DNA of 64,000 nucleotides from Paragonimus westermani (taxonomy: Eukaryota > Platyhelminthes > Trematoda > Plagiorchiida > Troglotrematidae): positions 118,732-182,731 of the forward strand of contig QNGE01000113.1 in NCBI GenBank assembly GCA_008508345.1, in the 5' to 3' direction. This document shows, piece after piece, positions 1 through 11,900 of the stretch (within the stretch, counting starts at the first letter, position 1; each line of letters starts with the position of its first letter). The position numbers and the translations under genes were made by a program. The notes under the pieces are model-generated. The model worked only from the letters and a program-made list of their open reading frames with translations. It had not been told where the DNA came from and made no database searches.

Positions 1-2479
1 CCTCATAGAAGAACAATCAAAACTAAGGTGGTTGTTCTCACAGGCTTGGAACTTTCTGCCATCAGAGTTTTATACAGCATCCCTAACTGTTTTTACGGAC
101 GAATGTGTAGGTAGAGAAACAGTTTGTTAGAGTGAATACGAGTATGTTATTCATTTGTGGAGGTCAAGCACACTCTCGAATCAACCAACTGTTTATCTGA
201 AAAGTTGGATGTGAAAAACAACGACAAAACTATGGTTGCCTAATACTTCACTCGGAAACTATCAGCTCAGGTTCCGCAACTTGAATGACGGCCAGAGCTG
301 GTGAGGAAACCACATGCCTCACGGCCATTAATGATGTCAACTCGACCCACATTTCGGAAAAGCAATCGCCCATTACATGGCAGTGTGTGATGGACTCAAA
401 AGCTCAATACACTTTGGGTTTGGTCTGCAATGACCAGACTAGAATCCGGACATTTTGATTGGGTCCCAGAGTGAATTGTGTTCTTGGTAAAACAAAGATT
501 TTACGTGGAGTGATGTAGCTAACCGCTACTACAATTACTACCATCACTACTACAAACATATGTTCATACATTGAGAAATAAGCACTCGTTTTTTAAAAAC
601 CCGGTTGCACACATTAAGCGCGAGAATTACCGTCTCAATCACACGGAAATGAATGAACTCCTTCTCCTTAGAGCATGACTGCTATATGTAATAGATCCGC
701 TTATGATGCCTATTAACAACCCAACAAAATGCTTACATAGTAAAATAACTAGGCATCGTCGTCTTGCTGCCCAGTTCTCAATGCATTTACACACAATCCA
801 GTGTGTCACTGATTAGATGAACTAGTTAAAGATGTGGGAACTCCGGATCGATTAAACGGACCCTATGGAGGAGGATTGTAAAAGACAATCACAGGTACTC
901 ACGAAGTTAAAGGCTGACAGTGACCAAGTGAAGTCCGATCACATTTAATTGTGTCAATACACATCGTATATACTGACGGCCTAATTGTACGGAAGTTTAA
1001 ATCACACGAATACACAGTATACTCATGTTTGACGAAGCCTCTATCCACCGAATTTCCCTACATTCTTAAATGTTCCACAGCCAGTCTATCCCAATCCGAC
1101 CACATAACTTTACTGCGCGAAAAGTGTCTCAACAGTCCTATCTTCGAAATGTCTAATCCTATAAAATGTACCCATCTAATAGGTATCCTGTTCCAAGTTG
1201 TTCTTCGCATACCTTACTCGTAGCTTTGCTGAAGATCCGTTAGCTAAATACTTTCTTGCAAAATCTCATTTCAAATAGTCAACGAGATCTACAAGTCTAT
1301 GAGATTTGGGTGTTTTAGGGGAACAGATCTATTCACTCCCCAAGGGAGCGACATTTAAGGACCACCGTATGACTGTTCTCACCTCATTCCAGTACGCAGC
1401 TGACGTGCTGACCCAATTACAACCATTCACGTACACGAGTTGACGCGCGATCTGCCTCATGTTCTGTGTGATTATGATGTCGCGCCGCTCGGCCCTACTG
1501 TGATTAACTTGGCGGGGCGGTGCATATCACTTAACCTTATTCATGCTCTAGGGCAGTGGTGTATTCGGTCGAGCCACAACGCCACCACGAAATCGCATAA
1601 TCGAGGTTTCTTGCTTAAGCACAATGTAAGCAGACCAACTCACTGAGCCTTCACAAGTAATGCGATAGGTAGGAGACCATTTGCCAATGAAGCAGCGCAA
1701 TGAACTGTGCGGGACGTTGACGAATGATATCGAACCAGACCTGCCTGAGTAAGCGAAAAGTGTGCAAAATGTCGATACTATTAGGCAATATTCTGTGTAC
1801 ATCAATTGCAATCTTTTTAGGAAGTCTAATCGCAACCTATGAAATTAGCATTTAACGAACCAGACAACATCTTATTTCACAGACTGTAACACTGATGGTC
1901 ACTCCGGGTGAACGGTTTTCAGGGTCTGGGGACATTTCTGGCGATTATTCTCTTGAAACTTTCAAGATATGGCAAACTTGTGTAAAGATAAGGACGAGAA
2001 GAGGCGCATGTCCGTTCCCTGGCACGAGCAGAGTTCTGGAGGGCAAGTGTTAGTACTGTCTCCAAATCCAAATCAGTCAGAACCGAGGAAAACATATATA
2101 ATTTACAGAACAGTGTTAAAAAATAACACCGCATGGATGATCGTCAGATCATTATGACTTTTCGGTGTCCCAAAACTGTTACATAACTAGACCCTCGACA
2201 TGAGATAGTTTGCAGACAACGGTAAACCATTTGCGCACAGTGAAAGTTAACTTAAGCGAACAGCCATCGACTTCGAAGTTGCTGCAAACGTGTCTGGCTT
2301 AGACAGCAACGTAAGTGAGACTTTTTTTCGGCTTACTCCGGAAGGATGTGCTATGTGTTCACCTGAAATCCGCATCGATCGGGACAGTGTAGACAGCTGC
2401 TCAGAATCGGTCGACTGCGAATTGGGGGGTCCATAAGGTCGAGAGCGACACTGCTATCGGACGTCTTGAATGGTATACC
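1..2479. other. No recognisable gene
   Basis: Only short unrelated open frames are present on both strands. None shows a recognisable domain, and none has convincing splice sites with a conserved peptide. The stretch is probably intergenic or decayed repeat DNA. Confidence 0.5.
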
Positions 2480-2790
2480 TGATAGAACCGCAGCTTGAAG
2501 GCGAAAACTAGGCTGCTTGTTTATAAGACTACGATACTGTCCAGGCTTTCGTACAACTGCGTAAGTCGCTATCGTCCGCAATGGTCAAGGCACACTCTGA
2601 GCATTCAGTGGTTGGACATGATCTCGAACAAGGAGATACTTCGGTTGACAGATACAGACAGCACTGTATCTATGTTGGTGCTCAGTCAACTTTATTGGTT
2701 ACAGTGTGCAAGTCGGATGATTGTACCTTCAAGTGTGACAGCACAAAGACAGCCGTTGACGAGTACTTAGTCAGGCAACGTCGGTTTTGT
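2480..2790 (+). pseudogene. LINE reverse-transcriptase C-terminal relic
   Basis: One plus-strand frame (about 2495-2770) carries, in order, KTRLLVYKTTILSRLSY, then IQWLDMISNKEIL, then SQLYWLQCASRM. This order matches the region after the RT domain of RTE-like and related LINEs, where the usual words are K..VYKA..L..LLYG, GI.W.D.I.N.E.L and SQLRWAGHV.RM. No upstream RT or endonuclease is seen next to it, the cysteine/tryptophan words are altered and the frame soon closes, so this is a decayed 3' fragment. Identification rests on motif order only. Confidence 0.55.
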
Positions 2791-2856
2791 GTACGTGTTC
2801 ACGACCATTTCGACACTGACTTGGCCAGAGGCTTAAGCCACATCGTCTTCAGATAA

Positions 2857-5800
2857 GCGAACATTGTGTGCACATGCGGCCGATGAAGATTGAAAGTATG
2901 AAACTGCGCTACAATCCTGAAGTCTTGTTTCAGCAAGATAGAAAATACCAATGGCGAGAATCCCCAAAGCACACGCAACGGCTCCCTGTTGACCTACCTG
3001 TATACATGTTTGCACACTGGATGTGGCAAGCTTAAATGGAGTCCTGGGACAAGTAGAGGTTTGTGTTGATCGGAAAAAGGTATCTCTGTGTTCAGCGTCC
3101 AATCGTTTTGCTATGACTTCTGACATATCAGCAGTAAATGAAACAAGTCTCTGGTGTGTTTCCGAAAAAAAGATTGGAGGTTACCGAGTAAAGTGTTATT
3201 TCATCAATAAGGGGAAAATGAGGCAGATTAATTTTGTGCGGCAGAGTGAGACACAGGAACAAAGCCAACCGACACCTCCGACCAAGGTGTTACGAAGATG
3301 GTCGGGAACAAAATTCATAACTAGTGTTAGATCCTAACTGTGGTGTTTTTCAGTTTGCTCAACTGGTGAGCTTAAAAAAGTCGAGACGGGCACTACGACA
3401 ATGCGAACGACATCAACTATAACTATTTGAAGGTAAATAAACCATTCGTTGATTACACGCCCGTCATTGAGCGAAGTTAACAGCGAAATGAAACCCGCGG
3501 TATTCCCCTCTGCACTCTTAGGGCCCTCTAGAATACCAGTAGGATATGTCTTGGTTAGATACCGTTCAAATTGATCCAAGGAACCCTCAGTACACCATTT
3601 ATCCAAGAGGGTGGGGACAATGTATTAGCTTTGAATTTCTACCTAGTTGTATGTTAGGGGTTCCGAGGAATGACCACCTGCTGTAGATGCTTTGCTGCAT
3701 GGAACTGCTCATGTTAACACTTTCCCCGAGAATACCAACAGAAAGTTAAGTGTAGAAAGTTAAGTGTAGACATTCAAGAAGGCTTCCATACCAAATTTTC
3801 CTGAAAAAGTGATATTCTGATGAATACATTTAGAAACATTGAAACGTGCTCATAGAGAAGTAGCAGTGGTCTTGCTCTTGTAACCAACTAGGTTGTGAAC
3901 TAGTGTCCTCTATGAGTTGCTGCATTAATCCGTTTCACCGTGGCTGCAGAAACAGCTGCATTAGACGAACGGAAAAAAATGTTCATAAACTCGGGCCAAA
4001 GAACATCCTAGTGATTGTGAGGTGCATTGGTGCATTCACTGGCAAGTGACATCGAACGGAGACAAAACGCGACGTCTTCCAAGGCAAGGCACTGCTGGTC
4101 ACAACCTCAATAACACACAATCGATCGCCGCCTTGATGAGTGCCCCCAAAGCATAAATTCTGAAAAATCGTGGAACATTACTGACCAACCGTCAGCAGCA
4201 AAAATTGTGTGCCACTGAATGGAAATGGTGTCACGAGTAAAAGCTGGTTGACCAATCGAGCGTCAAGATAATGACACAGTCACGATCGATGAAGTTCCTG
4301 ATCGCTCTCTGAGAGGTGCCACATCGCTGGCCGGAACTCTATTGTGCAATCGACAGTGGGCCGGTATCCGTGAAACTACCGATGCTTCTTCCATCACTAA
4401 CATCACAATTTTTTCTTCATTATGAGTCTCCATCTTTTTTTCCTCACACATTCAAACTTCCTCACTTTCTGTCAATTTGTGCATTACTCTCAGAAACGAC
4501 GGCCTGAAGCAAAAATCTCTTAGGCACAACCGAAAGATGAAAATAGATAGATGTGCGTAGCAGACTGAGTAAAAATTCATGTATTTTTCTTTTGTCCTAA
4601 CCTATTTGAACCCTAAAACTCCATTTCGTTCAATATCCCTGTGTCCACCGAATCACTGTTGTCGCTCCAACTTGACTTCCCCGCTTATCGAGAATACCTT
4701 TTCTGGTACTAAATCAGCTGACGCATTTTCCAAAGTCAACCCCTTTTGGTTGGCTACCTCGTTGATCCGTTCACTGTAATTTCACATCGTCCACATAAAT
4801 GTACCTGAGGCAATATGTTCAAATAATCTTTTCTAGTGGGTCTATTTCTTAACAAGAAGATGCATTATTTTCTCACACAATCGGGCATAATATAGTAAGT
4901 CTGAACGCTACAACCAAAGATAAGCAGTGAAGTCAAAAGGTGGGGTGTTCAGTTCGCTAAGAGAAGAGTAATGAACGCGCAGCCTAATTATGTGAAGCAT
5001 ATACTAAAATGGGATCTTGGTACGCTCCAGCAGCTCTCTCTAACTCAGCAAGTCGATAAAACGAAGATCGATTAGAGTAGCATCGAAGAATCACCCTGTG
5101 TTATTTTTCCGAGAAGGCGCAACCAAATCGCGTCAGAAAATAAATACCGACACAAGCTATGACATACCCACTAACGAGCACTGCGTTGGATGGGAGTTTC
5201 TCGCAATGTTTGGCCAACTTTTTCCTCCCGAAGACGCTTGCGACCCAGTTTGACTGGAAAATAGAGCAAAGAGGGCAGGAATACATGGAACGGATTGCGA
5301 GATATCCAGAACCTGATGCTTGTTCGGACCTTAAATTAATACACAAAACGCTGAGACAGTCAACTTCAAATATCACTTGGGGGTTTACATAAGTATCGTC
5401 GAGAATGCGTCAATCCACAGGACATTCATAAAAATGAGTAAGGATACAGCGATCAGCAAAAGTTACAATGGAAAAACTTACAAAGCGCTTTTCGTTTTAT
5501 TGTCAAGCGAAACAAACTGCACTAGTTAAGGGTCTCGTATGAATCACGCCCGTCAAACACACATCTTACAAAAATCACGGACGTAAACACGATAACAGAA
5601 CATGGCCGACACGAGCAGTGCGTGCCAATCCACGACGTATCCACGTTACGCGGATTTCGGCTAAACCCACTTGTGCACGCGCACTCGTCATAGGATCAAT
5701 CCGACTGAGGGTGTGTGCTAGGTGTGGTCAAAAGTCACATCGGTCATCAGTCACGCAGAGAGACGGCTATCCCTACTTTGGGTGACTCACAGACGAACGG

Positions 5801-6820
5801 TGCACGTCGCGATTTCAAAATCGAGTGCACACTATCGGAGGTGTAGAACAGAAACACAAACCGGCAGAAAACTGGTACATATACTAACGAAGGTGTCTGT
5901 TAAAAAAGTAACCGCGCTGAAAATGAGGCTGAGAGTGTTGTGGACTTCAGATCAAAGTTGCTGAGGGATTACCCAAAAGAGAAATGAGATCAAAAACTTC
6001 CGATGATTGGCCGAGGTAAACAGACCATATAAATACACAATTAGATAAGAGAGCCAAGTCTGATATCTCAGTAACGATGAGGTGGGCACAGTTTGTATTG
6101 TCTGCAAAAGCTGAGAGACGCCCATACAAACACTGATCCACAATCTATCAAGCTACCTGTTAGATAGGCCGGGGTGGATGAAGGGGCAAGGAAGCCATCA
6201 TATGACATTGGTTAGGGGGATTCGTGTTCTTCACCCTATTGTTGAGGCTCTAGAGAAGCCAAACAAATTTCGTCCAAAAATCTGTCGCACATGGGTCCGG
6301 AACCACGACAAAAAGTGGTATAGCTAATGATACACTAGCGCATTAATCTCATGCGCCATCCCTCTTATACACAATAACCTATATGGATGGCGTCCCAAAT
6401 GACACCTGATATTGCATACGCACCAGTCGAGCTTTCACTAACACTGAAAAATTATTCTGTGGTCCAATGGGGATAACTGCTCGAGCGAAGCCGAAAGGCG
6501 GTGCTGAGAGTCAGTAGTGGATCTAGAAGTACACACAGAAAGCACTTTTTTGACTGTGCTGGAACCAGTATGGCTACTTCCGCATGCTTGACGTTATACA
6601 TGACCAGATCGTACTGTTACAGTTCGCAATAACTGCAGCAGGGCGAGTTCTTACGGAACTTGCCAAGAAAGTACTACAGAGGATGAATTTAATCACGAGA
6701 ATCGACGGTTATCTGAAGCACGGCGCACAGTCGTACAGCACAGCTTTTCCAATCATCAATAATGTAACGTCGACAAAGGCCGAACAATCCTGATGTAAGG
6801 AAGAAATTAGAAAGAAAGCT
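2857..6820. other. No recognisable gene (about 4 kb)
   Basis: Open frames here, including overlapping ones on both strands at 5101-5392, show no domain I recognise. A 14-bp tandem duplication lies at 3741-3768. If the last EXOSC10 exon does not end at 6821, a further terminal exon could lie here, but I found none with the conserved C-terminal words of that family. Confidence 0.4.
3741..3768. repeat. 14-bp tandem duplication
   Basis: The unit GAAAGTTAAGTGTA occurs twice head to tail with no mismatch. It looks like a small replication-slippage duplication. No function is implied. Confidence 0.8.
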
Positions 6821-7063
6821 CTAATGTGATGGAATATTACCACCATGGATTATAGAGTTCAGTACTGAGCCCGTCACTTTACAAGCGAAAGATTCAAAGG
6901 AGGGTCGTTTACCTTGAAGACCGGGAGTGTCATTTTCCTGCGTGCCAAGGACACTTGCCGGAGAAGTATGAAACTTGGACGGTGAATTCGAAACTGAAGG
7001 TTTTAAAATGTCATCGCCTTTGGTGTCCTTATGGTGCCGCTGATTACGTTTAGATCTGGAAGG
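6821..7063 (-). CDS. EXOSC10: Candidate last EXOSC10 exon
   Basis: Acceptor ATCCTTTTAG at 7063, phase 0. It encodes a basic RSKRNQRHHKD cluster that could act as a nuclear localisation signal, then SNSPSKFHTSPAS. The frame reaches a TAG at 6821-6823, which would end the protein near 745 residues (human EXOSC10 has 885). Alternatively a donor at 6913 (CAAG|GTAAAC) leads to a further exon that I could not find. Confidence 0.4.
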   Translation of the reverse strand, partial: PSRSKRNQRHHKDTKGDDILKPSVSNSPSKFHTSPASVLGTQENDTPGLQGKRPSFESFACKVTGSVLNSIIHGGNIPSH

Positions 7064-7695
7064 CTAAAAGGATACGAAAGAAGAACTCAGATATCACTGG
7101 TATCACAAAAACAACGAACAACACAAAGGAGCTGCGTAGACAGTAGTATACACGATAGAACAGTGTATAATACCACTATGGCTTGAATTGTCTATAGATG
7201 TTGGAAAAATAGGTGATTACTGGGAACGTTAGATGAGTAGACAAGCAACAACACTACACTCCAGCCTCGTGAACTGTAGACAAAACTGGTCAGTATATGA
7301 CAGGTCAATTAACCCTCACATCCAAAGATTATGTATTTCGTTTAGCATCTCTTCATATACGGCAGCAAGTGAATATCCCTGCTTGAATCGGTGACTAACG
7401 CTGCGGTCATTCTTCTACTACAATGTCAGAAAGAAAAGGTTCAAATTACACGAACGATCAAACTACCCGTCAACACCTGATAGTTTAACGACGAATCGTG
7501 AACCATTTCACAAATAGGTGAACGCAATTGTTATGCGTTTAGCGTCCAGTGAGTTCAAAGCAAAATGGACTAAAGATGAGTTACTTATTTTTTTACTATA
7601 ATTGGAGCGGAGGACCGCGACCACAGTGGTGAATGTCGAAATGCGACAAGCGGAATGAAGGTTGACAAAATCGAGGTAGTTTTTAAGGCACATAC

Positions 7696-7853
7696 CATCT
7701 CATCCTGTAGTATGAGAACCTCACCAGAATCGAATTTGGACTCTGAAGCGGCATTCATTGTACTGGAACCAATCGTATTCTTGGCTTTCTTTGCTTTGAC
7801 CGACACAAACGCTTCAGTAGTGTCTTCGGTTTCCAATTTGATCACGGTTTCAA
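7696..7853 (-). CDS. EXOSC10: Candidate EXOSC10 exon 15
   Basis: 158 nt, phase 1 in and phase 0 out, acceptor TTAAATTGTAG and donor ATG|GTATGT. It encodes an acidic stretch (KLETEDTTEAF), a basic cluster KAKKAK, then SESKFDSGEV. This alternation of acidic and lysine-rich segments fits the RRP6 C-terminal tail, but no residue-level match is claimed. Confidence 0.5.
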
Positions 7854-8668
7854 CTACAATTTAAAAAAGTTGTACTGTTTTCAATATACAGATTACGCTG
7901 TGCCCGCTGTGGCTTAATAGTGCACATACGGACTAAGCATACTCAGACTGTTTGGGGGCATAGACAGACGCATTTGTACGGCAACCTGCACGCAAATCAT
8001 AGGATATGTAATTTTCCAGATCAAATAAAACACCTGCATCAATGTGATTTCGATTACAACACTCCTGAGGAAGGACACCCGAGGTGGTTGAAACGTAGAG
8101 TATTACAACTTGCTCGAAACGTTGTGTTATTCCCAATCTGTTTATCAATAACACCTGCATCTATTTAACAAAACAGAAGACAGTAGTACACTAGCGACAA
8201 TGAGACAGGTGACCAACCACAAGGTTGCAAGTTCAAGCCTGCTCCAAATGCTTCCGTTTGGAGCTAAGCAGATTGATGGCGTTCAGCTCAGTATTACACA
8301 CGAAATAGAATACCTTTTGATGTAAAGGTTTAAAACGTTTTCCTATGGTCACTTAGCTATGACAGCAATCTACCTGGCAAAATGTACTTATAGCAAGTTG
8401 TGAAAACGGACACGTGCTCTTAAATGAGTATTCATGATCGATAAGAGTTCCAATAGTGTTTATGCCATAACAACCATGGATGAACCAGTGTAAACGTAAT
8501 GTGGGAAAACATACACTTATGTGGACCGATTGCAGACGTTTAAAATCGAAGAGAATGCATTCATAACTTTGTTTTAACCCTTGCTTGGATAGGTTGTTGA
8601 CATACAAGAAACAATTTATTCGACAAAACATGTACAGTGGATTTCACATATCCATAAAATTGGGTTAC

Positions 8669-8783
8669 CTGGGTTTTGTCGGGGTTGTACAAAGGCTTGC
8701 GCTGGTGCTGGCTGAATCTCATTGGTATCACTTTCGGTTTGTGAACTGATATCCATAGAAGTTTGGTGACCAGTTGAAAGTAT
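8669..8783 (-). CDS. EXOSC10: Candidate EXOSC10 exon 14
   Basis: 115 nt, acceptor CTTTTGCAG and donor CCAG|GTAACC, phase 0 in and 1 out. It encodes a disordered-looking peptide with SSQTESDTNE and PAPAQAFVQP. A second frame is also open through the exon (with KPLYNPDKTQ), so the frame is chosen only because it joins exon 15 in phase. Confidence 0.4.
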
Positions 8784-8872
8784 CTGCAAAAGCTATAGAA
8801 GGACAGTTGAATGATACCGATGTTGAGAAACACGAATACAATGAGGTACATGCGATCTTTATGATGTCTTAC

Positions 8873-8925
8873 CGTTTTCAGTAACGACCGATTCGGATCC
8901 ATCAGCGTGGAAGGCCGCATCTTTA
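8873..8925 (-). CDS. EXOSC10: Candidate EXOSC10 exon 13
   Basis: 53 nt, phase 1 in and phase 0 out, acceptor GCTTAG and donor ACG|GTAAGA, encoding KMRPSTLMDPNRSLLKT. A second acceptor at 8932 (CTTGACAG, better pyrimidine tract) opens another frame (LSKDAAFHADGSES) that also follows exon 12 in phase but does not fit exon 14. Which one is used is not decidable here. Confidence 0.35.
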
Positions 8926-8932
8926 CTAAGCC

Positions 8933-11900
8933 CTGTCAAGGCATGAGGGTATAGAAAAACAGTGAAAATTAGCATATAGAGGCGTCAAACGAGTACAATA
9001 GTCTTAGTGGTGGTCTGCATTGCAATTCTGATGGTCGGGGGAACAAGGACAAATCGAGACCATACGTAAATATGGAATGCAGTTTGCGTGAAATGTGCCT
9101 GTCGAACATGTGTGAGCTGGGCAATGCAACGTTTGAACTGAAAGCAAGGAATCTGTGGCTGGAGCCACTGGTGATCAAAACCGATGCACCACGTGCCACG
9201 GCAGGATATATGTGCAGCGAGAAAACTAATGTTGCGCGCCAATTAATTTGTGTAATTGTTACACTTTATGCAGTCTTCCTAACTAAAACTGTACAATCAC
9301 AAAAGTTGACACACGTTTAGTTCAAATGAGTCGAACGAAGAAAGTTGGACAACCAACACCGATCGCATCAACTGTTCACAACAGTTATGAGCCCCACTAT
9401 GGCTTGAGCTGCCGCTCACCGTAGCTATGTCATGGGCTTTTCTGGAGCATATTTACCACGCCAGTAACTGCGACACAGTGTCATCCGAATTAACGCATCT
9501 AACAGGGGATTAGAATGATCACGAGGTCTTCAATTTGGCAGGCGACGCCCACCCACTTTGCTCACAGGAATGATTCACCGTATGATATATAGACCGAAAT
9601 ACATATAACGTGGTGAGTGAATAACGATATCGAAAATCCATGGCATCACAAAAACTTGGGTGAATAGTGTAATCACATATCTGGGACACATATTTCTTAT
9701 CAAATGTTCAGAAGTACATGCCAGTCGAAAGGTAGGTAAATGCCGACATGTGCAGCGCATTAAGTGAAAATAGGTAATCTCGAATTTCACCGTGTCACGA
9801 GATGCAGCGCTTGGCTAACCTGAAAAGATGACATGTTAACGTTTGGACAAATGCATCCAACCAGATGGAAGATCGGTCAAACGACACTAAAAACCAAGCC
9901 GCACAGTCAATCATTTTGTGACTTGCTCACTGCCGCAGATTAACAATAAGAGCGGAGACTTAATTTTATTGGAACAAGACAGATAGCGAATCCGTAGAGC
10001 GGCGTTTGACTTAACGAAGTCAACAGCGTACTGAAAGTGTACGCAACGAAAGATGCATTGTAAGACAGCCTTTGGTGATACTAGGAGAGGAGAAGGTCCG
10101 TCGTCATCGGTAATGAACACATTCACTGTCGTTTGAAATTGACGGAGGCTCACAGTTCATATCTTCTGAAGTGAGAAAAACTTCAACCTAAATGGTTTCA
10201 GTGTATGGTGGTGATACGGGGCAGGAACTTCAAAAGGATGAGGCGTATTCTGGCATGAATAACAGTAATGCGCGATCCGTGATGTAGGGAGTAAGTGAAC
10301 TAAAGGTTGGATGCTAATCGATACATAAGTTCAAAAGCAGTCTACACCTTCAAAGGCGTTGGAGAAAGTTACCTTTCATCAATACCAGAATTCCACGAAT
10401 ATAGTTGTTTTTCCCGGAACACTTGAACCGGCTGGCCCGTAGTGTAACGAGACTGGGCTGGAGTGGTTTCTTGATTGGAGAAGGTTCAGCCAACCAGTGT
10501 TCGCGCACAAGCTACTGTAGACGGAATTATGGTCAAACTGGCGCCAACCAATCACAAACGACGATTAGCTGCTGTTGAACGCCTACTTCATTCCAACAAC
10601 CGAGTTGTCAGGTGCAAGTTCGTGGAACAACACATCAACAAATTGATCAATCAAAACGTGAGGACGCTCGTCGCTTAATAGCAGTCTTAAATATTGTTGT
10701 TCCTGCAGAAAAGATTGCTTGATGCCGTTCAGATTCCTGTTATGATTTTTCTCGAATGGATAGATCAGTATGTGACACGTAGCAATCATCAAAGTCCATC
10801 GATAACTGGTCGGGCTTACTCAACCATTCGGAGTGTACGACTCCAAGGGGAGGTTAGAGAAAGTGTAAAAGGAAGACCAGAGTAGTCCGAACCCAAATCT
10901 TACCGGTTCACTTGTAAAGAAGTGCATGGCGATTATGAGGCGGATAGAAAAAAGAACATCCTAGGAGTTTCACCGTGAAAAATGTAAGCGAAAGTGATCA
11001 CACGGTTTTATCGCCGCAACTTTCGAGACATTAAAAATAGCAGTCTTTTATTTGAGGGTCCAGAACACGAAACATACCTTGCGTTACGAAAAACTGACCG
11101 GCAAAATGTACCCCTGAATCTAAATGAACAGAAATATTTCCAAAAAAAGTAACCGTGTATTTTTGTCATGGAGAGTGCGTGATTTTTGACCGTAGTGAAA
11201 ATATTCCGAGAACTACGACCACCTGTTTGGTGATCAGAGTGCCATCTGTTTGAGAGTAACGCAACCAGCCTCTGGTGATTTCCCGGACGAGAGTAATGCG
11301 AAAGTCATGTGGTCAGTTCTATAGCACAGTGTTACACAAGCCACGACGTGATATGCAGTTTCAGGGATGAAATCACAATTCATCTGATTACTCCTCTTCG
11401 GCTGCAGTCAAACTCTGGCAACATAGGGCAACAGAATATGTACACCCAGACATCACTTCATCAGTTGTACATATAAAGATGCCGAAGCCTGAATTTACAC
11501 GCTATGCTAAATGTTTAAACCGTAAGGCAAAATGGGTTACACAGGGGCACTGCAAATCCTATCTTGAACCAACAATCGCGCATAGTTTGCGTGTATGAGG
11601 CAGACTAAACAAAATGATGACTGATATGCGCAAATTATTGGCAGCATGAATGCCTACTCAGTAACAGGCACGGATAACGAATTGATCAAGCTGGCAGTAT
11701 GCACTGATGGATGCACCATCAGACTGGCCAACTATACCACAATATTTCAACAGCCAACGAGCGACACGGTATGCGGCGGACAGTTCAGTCATCATCAGAT
11801 TACGTATACCTTTCCGAAATCGTCTAAAATGGCAGGATATCCAATTCAAACGTGTTCGAACAGGGTTACTAAGAGCAGTCATTCATATGTGTGACTTGAT

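Noticed and set aside
5101..5376. Minus-strand frame with a hydrophobic segment (YVIACVGIYFLTRFG) resembling small mitochondrial proteins
   Set aside because: No match to a named family, overlaps another open frame on the plus strand, and there is no start or splice evidence.
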